This document shows, in pieces, positions 31,480 to 36,724 of a stretch of 36,724 nt of DNA. Location: positions 1 to 36,724 of the forward strand of contig NZ_CALTTX010000022.1 of the NCBI RefSeq assembly GCF_943912325.1, in the 5' to 3' direction. A program made the position numbers and the translations under genes. The notes under the pieces are model-generated. The model was not told the origin of the DNA. It was given only the letters and a program-made list of their open reading frames with translations, and made no database searches. This DNA is from an uncultured Microbacterium sp. (GTDB taxonomy: Bacteria > Actinomycetota > Actinomycetes > Actinomycetales > Microbacteriaceae). Within the stretch, counting starts at the first letter, position 1. Each line of letters opens with the position of its first letter.

Positions 31480-31505
31480 GCAGTACGTCTGTTCGCAGTA
31501 CGTCT
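31480..31505. repeat. Direct repeat GCAGTACGTCT in the dps leader
   Basis: Two exact 11-bp copies (31480-31490 and 31495-31505) with a 15-bp period, directly upstream of the dps ribosome site. They may be a regulator site or simply a duplicated leader. Confidence 0.85.
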
Positions 31506-31518
31506 CTGCGTGAATAAA

Positions 31519-31546
31519 ACGCTACTCAGTGCCAGAAATTCCGCAA
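31519..31546 (-). promoter_or_regulatory. Putative dps promoter
   Basis: On the minus strand TTGCGG (31541-31546), 16 bp, TAGCGT (31519-31524). The transcript would start near 31512, giving a leader of about 47 bases containing both direct repeats. Confidence 0.4.
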
Positions 31547-31683
31547 GCAAGCCCAGGCTCGGCTCAATAAGGCGCGCCTTCGTGAGCCGAGCCTTCGTTG
31601 CACGCACGTCGATGATCACCAGCACGGCCGGGTCGCGGGAGTCATCCAGACCGCGTCGATCCTCGCGTCGGCGGCCCGCGCGT

Positions 31684-31689
31684 TATACC
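31684..31689 (+). promoter_or_regulatory. Near-leaderless -10 (TATACC) for the acyltransferase gene
   Basis: TATACC ends 8 bases before the GTG at 31698. The 232-base dps-acyltransferase gap otherwise contains only the dps leader and promoter. Confidence 0.4.
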
Positions 31690-31697
31690 TTCGAGCG

Positions 31698-33797
31698 GTG
31701 TCCACCGCCGAACCCATCGTGAGTGCGCCCGCTTCGGCCGCGCGATCAGAACGCTTCCTGCCCCACGTGCAGGGGCTGCGCGCGATCGCCGTTCTGGCGG
31801 TCGTGCTGTTCCACTTCTGGCCGGGTCGCATCAGCGGCGGCTACGTCGGTGTCGACATCTTCTTCGTCATCTCGGGCTACCTCATCACGGGGCACCTGCT
31901 GCGCGAGATCGAGACGACCGGTCGCGTGCGGCTCGCGGGGTTCTGGGCGCGGCGGGCGCGGCGGTTGCTCCCGGCATCCCTGCTCGTGCTGCTTTTCTGC
32001 GCGCTCGTCGTCGGCTCGCCCTATCTCTTTCCGACCTCGCAACTGCCCGCCGAGATTCGCGAGATCATCGCGTCGACGTTCTATGTCGAGAACTGGTCGC
32101 TCGCCTTCTCGTCGACCGACTACCTCGCTCACTCGGGCGAGCCGACGACTGTGCAGCACTATTGGTCGCTCTCGCTCGAAGAGCAGTTCTATGTCGTGTG
32201 GCCGTTACTCATGCTGCTGGCCGCGTGGATCGGCGTGCGGTTCGCGCGCGGACACGTCCGCCAGTGGACGCTCATCGTGCTCGGCGCGGTGTCGCTCGCG
32301 TCGTTCGCGTTCTGCGTCTGGTTCACCGCGACGAACCCCGCACCCGCGTATTTCGTTACGCCCGCCCGCATGTGGGAGTTCGGAGTCGGGGCGGCGCTCG
32401 CGCTGCTGCCGGCGTTGAAGCTCCGGCATCCACTCGCCCAACTCGTGCTCGGATGGGGTGGCCTCATCGCGATCCTGTACGCCGTGTTCCGTTTCGACGG
32501 CGAGACGCCGTTCCCGGGATTCGCGGCGCTCGTGCCCGTGCTCGGAACCGCCGCCGTCATCGTCGCTGCGCGCGCCGACCGCTGGTGGTTCGCGGGGCGC
32601 GTGCTGGCGATCCGGCCCGCACAGTTCCTCGGGAACGTCTCGTACAGCCTCTATCTCTGGCACTGGCCGCTCATCGTGATCGCCCCCTCGGTGCCGTTCT
32701 GGGGCCTGACGATCTATCACCGCGTCGCGCTGCTCGTGATCTGCGTCGTGCTCGCGTGGCTCACGAAGCGCTTCGTCGAAGACCCCGCGCGTCGGTGGCG
32801 CGTGCTGACGGCGCGGCGTCCTCGCGTGAGCCTGTGGGCCTCGCTCGTCGCGATGATCGTCGTGGCCGCCGTCGCGCTCGGATCCTGGGCCGCCAACGCG
32901 CAGACATACGACCGCGGGGTGGCGGCGATCGCGCAGCTGCGCGAGAATCCGCCCGAGTGTTTCGGCGCGGCGAGGGTGACGGATGCCTCGTGCGCGGGCA
33001 CCGACTTCGGCACCGAGATCCTGCCGGCGCCCGGCTTCGCTTCCGCCGACCGCCCGTCGCAAGAGCAATGCTTCGTGCAGCTCAACGACACCCGTCCCGT
33101 GACGTGTGAATTCGGATCGGATGCCGAGGGTGCGCCACAGATCGCGCTCGTCGGCGACTCCCACGCGTTCCAGTTGCTGCCGACGCTCATCCGCATCGCC
33201 GACGAGCGCGGGTGGCACCTGACGACGCTGCTCAAGGGGGCCTGCCCGTGGAACGAGACGCCGTTGACGACGCCGGGAGCGTTCGGTGAGGCGTGTCAGC
33301 AGTGGCGCCAGAACGCGCTCTCGACGATCGATCAACGCGGATTCGACGCGATCGTCACGGCGGGGCTCGCGACGACGCCGTACTCGTCGGCGGGGTACGC
33401 CTCATCGCACGACGCGGCCGTCGCGGGCTACCGCGGAGCGTGGTCGAAGGCCTTGGGATCCGGCATCCCGATCATTACCGTCGTCGACAACCCGACGTGG
33501 GAGAACGATCCCAACAAGTGCCTGCGCACGCAGGGTTTCGGCAAGTGCGATGGCGCGCGTAGCGAGGTGCTCGCCAAGCACGATCCGATCGCTGATGCCG
33601 CCGCTGGCACCGAAGGCGTGACGCTGCTCGACTTCACCGATGTCTTCTGCGGCGCCGATGAGTGCTCGCCCGTCGTGGGCGGCGCGAACATCTACCGCGA
33701 TCAGGACCACCTCACGGTGAGCTTCGTCGACAGCCTCGCTCCGCAATGGTCGGCGGCGATCCAGGCCGCGCTCGACAACGGCGTTCCGGTGGGGTGA
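31698..33797 (+). CDS. OafA-type membrane acyltransferase fused to an SGNH domain
   Basis: O-acetyltransferase of 699 aa, probably modifying a cell-surface polysaccharide. Residues 20-390 are an acyltransferase-3 domain with about ten helices plus one linking helix. The entry motif is LPHVQGLRAIAVLAVVLFHF with catalytic-site His and the conserved Arg, followed by GGYVGVDIFFVISGYLITG and YWSLSLEEQFYVVWPLL. The extracytoplasmic C-terminal SGNH domain (about 430-699) has VGDSHAFQLL near residue 487 and the catalytic DQDHLT near 668. In OafA-type fusions the membrane part moves acetyl groups across and the SGNH part transfers them. The acceptor is unknown and no glycan cluster is adjacent. The start is GTG 31698. 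Confidence 0.92.
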   Translation: MSTAEPIVSAPASAARSERFLPHVQGLRAIAVLAVVLFHFWPGRISGGYVGVDIFFVISGYLITGHLLREIETTGRVRLAGFWARRARRLLPASLLVLLFCALVVGSPYLFPTSQLPAEIREIIASTFYVENWSLAFSSTDYLAHSGEPTTVQHYWSLSLEEQFYVVWPLLMLLAAWIGVRFARGHVRQWTLIVLGAVSLASFAFCVWFTATNPAPAYFVTPARMWEFGVGAALALLPALKLRHPLAQLVLGWGGLIAILYAVFRFDGETPFPGFAALVPVLGTAAVIVAARADRWWFAGRVLAIRPAQFLGNVSYSLYLWHWPLIVIAPSVPFWGLTIYHRVALLVICVVLAWLTKRFVEDPARRWRVLTARRPRVSLWASLVAMIVVAAVALGSWAANAQTYDRGVAAIAQLRENPPECFGAARVTDASCAGTDFGTEILPAPGFASADRPSQEQCFVQLNDTRPVTCEFGSDAEGAPQIALVGDSHAFQLLPTLIRIADERGWHLTTLLKGACPWNETPLTTPGAFGEACQQWRQNALSTIDQRGFDAIVTAGLATTPYSSAGYASSHDAAVAGYRGAWSKALGSGIPIITVVDNPTWENDPNKCLRTQGFGKCDGARSEVLAKHDPIADAAAGTEGVTLLDFTDVFCGADECSPVVGGANIYRDQDHLTVSFVDSLAPQWSAAIQAALDNGVPVG

Positions 33798-33804
33798 GCG
33801 GCGA

Positions 33805-33810
33805 TATCGT
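33805..33810 (+). promoter_or_regulatory. Leaderless-type -10 (TATCGT) for the gamma carbonic anhydrase gene
   Basis: TATCGT ends 6 bases before the ATG at 33817. The spacer CGGAGC could also act as a weak ribosome site on readthrough from the acyltransferase gene. Confidence 0.35.
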
Positions 33811-33816
33811 CGGAGC

Positions 33817-34422
33817 ATGACGATCGCCGCATCCGCCACCGTCCTCGCTCTTCCCGGGCTTGCGCCGCGCATCGATCCGTCGGCTTTCGTCGCAGACGGC
33901 GCGCGCATCGTGGGTGCCGTGAGCGTCGGCGAGCACTCGAGCGTTTGGTACAACGCCGTGCTGCGCGGCGACTCGGCGGGAATCACCGTCGGCGCGCGCA
34001 GCAACCTGCAAGACAACGTCTCGGTGCATGTCGAGCAGGAGGGCCCGGTGCTCATCGGCGATGACGTATCGGTCGGTCACAACGCCGTCGTGCATGGCTG
34101 CACGATCGAGAATGGATGCCTCATCGGCATGGGCGCCGTCGTGCTTTCGCGCGCCGTGATCGGCGCCGGTTCGCTCGTCGCCGGGGGAGCGGTCGTGCTC
34201 GAGGGCACGGTCGTTCCGCCGGGCTCGCTCGTCGCGGGCGTACCGGCGAAGGTGCGCCGCGAGCTGACGGATGCCGAGCGCGACAAGATCCTCCGCAACG
34301 CGGCGATCTACCTCGAGCACACCGCGACCCACACGGCGGCAGTGGACGTCGGCTGCGCGCGAGCCGGGCGCGGTCTCGACGGGGAAGATGTGGAGGGGAT
34401 GACGGGAATCGAACCCGCGTAA
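33817..34422 (+). CDS. Gamma carbonic anhydrase-like hexapeptide protein
   Basis: Left-handed beta-helix protein of 201 aa of the gamma-carbonic anhydrase/PaaY/YrdA type. Hexapeptide turns run from about residue 20 to 150. The expected zinc ligands are His71 in VSVHVEQEGP and two His in SVGHNAVVHGC, and SVWYNAVLRGDSAGITVGAR is the family signature. Many such proteins lack measurable carbonic anhydrase activity, so the function is open. The C terminus follows a helix (LTDAERDKILRNAAIYLEH) and then runs for 32 bases (34391-34422) into the tRNA-Gly gene on the other strand, ending MTGIEPA. It may be a real overlap or show that the natural stop has been lost. Confidence 0.88.
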   Translation: MTIAASATVLALPGLAPRIDPSAFVADGARIVGAVSVGEHSSVWYNAVLRGDSAGITVGARSNLQDNVSVHVEQEGPVLIGDDVSVGHNAVVHGCTIENGCLIGMGAVVLSRAVIGAGSLVAGGAVVLEGTVVPPGSLVAGVPAKVRRELTDAERDKILRNAAIYLEHTATHTAAVDVGCARAGRGLDGEDVEGMTGIEPA

Positions 34423-34464
34423 TCAGTTTGGAAGACTGAGGCTCTACCATTGAGCTACATCCCC
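34394..34464 (-). tRNA. tRNA-Gly (anticodon TCC)
   Basis: Complete cloverleaf of 71 nt on the minus strand. The acceptor GGGGATG pairs with CATCCCC, the D arm is GCTC/GAGC, the anticodon stem TCAGT/ACTGA encloses loop CTTCCAA (anticodon TCC), and the T arm is GCGGG-TTCGATT-CCCGT. The discriminator is T and CCA is encoded (34391-34393). A TAGACT/TATAGA -10 candidate lies near 34488-34495. Its 3' half overlaps the gamma carbonic anhydrase reading frame. Confidence 0.96.
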
Positions 34465-34624
34465 GATGTCGCCGAAGCAACCGTCACAGTCTATACGGCT
34501 GTGTGTGCGTGATTTGTCATCCGCAGGCCGTGATCATCCGGCATCCATGCCCGTCGGCTAGAGTATTCAGGGCCCTCCGCGCCCGAAACTGCGCCGCATG
34601 CGCCGTCTTCGGTGCGCTGCCGCC

Positions 34625-34698
34625 CGGGGCGTAGCTCAGCTTGGTAGAGCGCCCGCTTTGGGAGCGGGAGGCCGCAGGTTCAAATCCTGTCGCCCCGA
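34625..34698 (+). tRNA. tRNA-Pro (anticodon TGG)
   Basis: Complete cloverleaf of 74 nt. The acceptor CGGGGCG pairs with CGCCCCG, the D arm GCTC/GAGC has a 9-base loop, the anticodon stem CCCGC/GCGGG encloses loop TTTGGGA (TGG at 34659-34661), and the T arm is GCAGG-TTCAAAT-CCTGT. The discriminator is A and CCA is not encoded (ACGG follows). A TAGAGT -10 candidate is at 34559-34564. The trigger factor gene begins 75 bases downstream. The 160 bases between the two tRNAs hold only promoter-like sequence. Confidence 0.96.
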
Positions 34699-34772
34699 CG
34701 GAACGCAACCACCACGAACCATCACGACTTCGCCCGCGCACGCGCGCGAAGGATCAAGGAGAAGCAAGGACA

Positions 34773-36224
34773 ATGCCCCAGAGCACCGTCGAGCAGCTCA
34801 GCCCGACCCGCGTCAAGCTGCACATCACCGTCAGCCCCGACGACCTCAAGCCCGCCATCGCCCACGCCTACGAGCACATCGCTCAGGACGTGCAGATCCC
34901 CGGCTTCCGCAAGGGCAAGGTCCCCGCGCCGATCATCGACCAGCGCGTCGGCCGCGGCGCCGTCATCGAGCACGCGATCAACGAAGGCCTCGACGGGTTC
35001 TTCCGCGACGCCGTCGCCGAGCACAAGGTTCGCGTCGTCGGCCGCCCCGCCGCCGAGGTCGTCGAGGTTCCCGATGTGAAGGACTTCTCGGGCGACCTCA
35101 TCGTCGACGTCGAGGTCGACGTCCGTCCCGAGATCACGCTCCCCGCGCTCGACGGCATCACCCTCACGGTCGACGCGACCGAGGTCGACGAGTCGGCCGT
35201 CGACGAAGAGCTCGACCGCCTGCGCGGCCGTTTCGGCACGCTCGTCACGGTCGACCGCCCCGCCAAGACGGGCGACTTCGTCGAGCTCGACCTCGTTGCC
35301 ACGATCGACGGCGCCGAGATCGACCGTGCCGCGGGCGTCTCGTACGAGGTCGGCTCGGGCGAGCTGCTCGAGGGCATCGACGAGGCCATCGACTCGCTCA
35401 CGGCGGGCGAAGAGACCACGTTCCGTTCGACCCTCGTCGGCGGAGACCACGCGGGCGAAGAGGCCGAGGTCGCCGTCACCGTCACGGCCGTCAAGGAGCG
35501 CGAGCTTCCCGAGGCCGACGACGACTTCGCTCAGATCGCGAGCGAGTTCGACACGATCGCCGAGCTCCGCGAGAGCCTTGCCGAGCGCGTCGGCCAGCAG
35601 TCGGCGTTCGGGCAGGCCTCGGCCGCCCGCGACCAGCTCGTCGAGACGCTGCTCGCGCAGCTCGACATTCCTGTGCCCGCGCAGCTCGTCGAAGACGAGG
35701 TGCACAACCACCTCGAGGGTGAGGGTCGCCTCGAAGACGACGAGCATCGCGCCGAGGTCACGGCCGAGAGCGAGAAGCAGTTCCGCACGCAGGTGCTGCT
35801 CGACGCGATCGCCGAAGACGCGGCCGTGCAGGTGAGCCAGGAAGAGCTCTCGTCGTACATCATCCAGTCGGCGGCGCAGTACGGCATGGCGCCGCAGGAG
35901 TTCGTGCAGGCGCTCGAGCAGGGTGGCCAGATCCCCGCCCTCGTCGGCGAGGTCGCCCGTAACAAGGCTCTCGCGATCGCGCTCGGCAAGGTCACGGTCA
36001 TCGATACGGCGGGCAAGCCCGTCGACCTCTCGGGCTTTATCGCTCCGGCTGACGAGGCCGAGGCTGAAGAAGAGGTCGTCGAAGAGGCGCAAGAGATCGC
36101 TGACGCCGCGGCCGACGCTGACGCCGTCATCGAGGCCGAAGAGGCCGAGGCGAAGCCCGCCAAGAAGGCGCCGGCGCGCAAGCCGGCCGCCAAGAAGGCC
36201 GCGCCGAAGAAGGACGCCGAGTAA
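34773..36224 (+). CDS. tig: Trigger factor, ribosome-associated chaperone
   Basis: Ribosome-bound prolyl isomerase and chaperone of 483 aa that receives nascent chains. The N-terminal ribosome-binding domain contains the signature QIPGFRKGKVPAPIIDQRVG (about residues 42-61). The FKBP-like PPIase domain spans about 150-245 (KTGDFVELDLVATIDGAE), and the helical chaperone arms follow to about 430. The last 55 residues are first acidic, then Lys/Ala/Pro-rich (KPAKKAPARKPAAKK), an extension seen in actinobacterial homologues. The start ATG 34773 has AAGGA close upstream, after GGATCAAGGAG. It is followed by a strong terminator and then clpP, the usual actinobacterial order. Confidence 0.97.
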   Translation: MPQSTVEQLSPTRVKLHITVSPDDLKPAIAHAYEHIAQDVQIPGFRKGKVPAPIIDQRVGRGAVIEHAINEGLDGFFRDAVAEHKVRVVGRPAAEVVEVPDVKDFSGDLIVDVEVDVRPEITLPALDGITLTVDATEVDESAVDEELDRLRGRFGTLVTVDRPAKTGDFVELDLVATIDGAEIDRAAGVSYEVGSGELLEGIDEAIDSLTAGEETTFRSTLVGGDHAGEEAEVAVTVTAVKERELPEADDDFAQIASEFDTIAELRESLAERVGQQSAFGQASAARDQLVETLLAQLDIPVPAQLVEDEVHNHLEGEGRLEDDEHRAEVTAESEKQFRTQVLLDAIAEDAAVQVSQEELSSYIIQSAAQYGMAPQEFVQALEQGGQIPALVGEVARNKALAIALGKVTVIDTAGKPVDLSGFIAPADEAEAEEEVVEEAQEIADAAADADAVIEAEEAEAKPAKKAPARKPAAKKAAPKKDAE

Positions 36225-36235
36225 GAGTGTGATCA

Positions 36236-36275
36236 AAACGAGGGGCCGGATGCCGAAGCATCCGGCCCCTCGTTT
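36236..36275. terminator. Perfect 18-bp hairpin terminator after tig
   Basis: AAACGAGGGGCCGGATGC and its exact complement around a CGAA tetraloop, 12 bases after the tig stop, with an A run before and TTT after the stem. Strong by length, and it separates tig from clpP. The stem includes one copy of GGATGCC. Confidence 0.92.
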
Positions 36276-36385
36276 CGTTTCTGCCGTGTCGATCGCCGTC
36301 CTCATCCGCCTACGGCGAACACGGCCGTGTCACCTCTTCGGCGCCGATAGATTCGAAGCCGTACATCACGGATACAGGAGTGACC

Positions 36386-36724
36386 ATGGCTGACCCCCTT
36401 ATCGCAACGAGCGTTTTCGACCGGTTGCTGAAGGACCGCATCATCTGGCTCGGTTCGGAGGTGCGCGATGAGAACGCCAACGAGATCTGCGCCAAGATCC
36501 TGTTGCTCGCGGCCGAAGACTCGCAGCGCGACATCTACCTCTACATCAACTCGCCCGGCGGCTCGATCACGGCGGGCATGGCGATCTACGACACGATGCA
36601 GTTCGTCCCCAACGACATCGTCACTGTCGGCATCGGCATGGCCGCGTCGATGGGCCAGCTGCTGCTGACCGCCGGTACAAAGGGCAAGCGCTACATCACG
36701 CCCAACGCCCGCGTGCTGCTGCAC
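36386..36724 (+). CDS. clpP: ATP-dependent Clp protease proteolytic subunit, N-terminal part
   Basis: Serine protease subunit that degrades proteins fed by ClpX or ClpC; the first 113 residues are visible and the gene runs off the right edge. Catalytic Ser88 is in GMAASMGQ and the catalytic His113 is the very last codon (NARVLLH), 25 residues on as in E. coli ClpP. YLYINSPGGSITAGMAIYDT is the family core. The sequence looks like the ClpP1 type of the actinobacterial ClpP1-ClpP2 pair, from memory, so a second clpP and clpX are expected to the right. The start ATG 36386 has CAGGAG 5-6 bases upstream. Confidence 0.96.
   Translation, partial: MADPLIATSVFDRLLKDRIIWLGSEVRDENANEICAKILLLAAEDSQRDIYLYINSPGGSITAGMAIYDTMQFVPNDIVTVGIGMAASMGQLLLTAGTKGKRYITPNARVLLH

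Noticed and set aside
34369..34500. Small frames reading MTGIEPA or GDDGNRTRV over the tRNA-Gly gene
   Set aside because: These peptides are the usual antisense or out-of-frame translation of tRNA genes and do not indicate separate proteins.
1..36724. CRISPR arrays, insertion sequences, prophage or attachment sites
   Set aside because: No regularly spaced repeats, transposase or integrase motifs, or tRNA-end duplications were seen. The tRNA-Gly and tRNA-Pro genes show no flanking repeat of their 3' ends.

Overview
The window is a GC-rich, gene-dense stretch of an actinobacterial chromosome, most probably from the family Microbacteriaceae. The evidence is the strong G/C third-position bias, the trigger factor - clpP order at the right edge, a Mycobacterium-like group II truncated hemoglobin, an actinobacterial-type ferrochelatase with Cys ligands, divergent glgC/glgA-type genes, and many TANNNT -10 elements placed 6-9 nt before a start codon (leaderless transcripts). 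It reads as ordinary core chromosome. I see no insertion sequence, prophage, CRISPR array or rRNA. Two tRNA genes are present: Gly-TCC on the minus strand and Pro-TGG on the plus strand.

Layout. 1-1441: the start of an iron-siderophore ABC importer operon (lipoprotein, then FecCD permease running off the left edge) under a DtxR/IdeR-like box. 1491-3939: a biotin transporter gene (bioY) and an ABC-F ATPase. 3986-5549: a translationally coupled trio (DUF3099 membrane protein, small Cys/His protein, SURF1). 5640-7613: fabG, serB, luxS. 7666-10147: divergent glgC and glgA/glgM. 10240-13304: an orphan ABC ATPase, rpmE2 (L31 type B) with a possibly structured leader, an exonuclease and an alpha/beta hydrolase. 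13323-15509: a CGNR zinc-finger regulator, an EamA exporter and an Lrp/AsnC regulator. 15521-18897: a mscS - glbO - flavoprotein operon. 19009-21570: pepN. 21651-23701: an arsR - sulP operon in which sulP is broken by a 7-bp tandem duplication. 23891-28365: ferrochelatase, rpiB, a Nei-like glycosylase and an amidohydrolase. 28379-29950: a two-gene HTH regulator - Fic unit with twin operators. 30116-33797: a tyrosine phosphatase, dps and an OafA-like acyltransferase with an SGNH domain. 33817-36724: a gamma carbonic anhydrase, two tRNAs, tig and the start of clpP.

Functional threads. Iron and heme handling recurs: siderophore uptake, SURF1, ferrochelatase, truncated hemoglobin and Dps. Glycogen synthesis is represented by glgC with glgA/glgM. 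The HTH-Fic pair is the most system-like element: the Fic motif has Gln where the catalytic His should be, and the regulator promoter is bracketed by two perfect GTTGCA-N4-TGCAAC operators 30 bp apart.

The most unusual window-wide signal is a short oligonucleotide, GGATGCC, and especially GGATGCCTCG. It recurs far more often than composition predicts, on both strands, in more than one reading frame, using locally rare codons, and as an inverted pair in an intergenic region. Counts were made by eye. All functional calls rest on reading motifs, without database searches.
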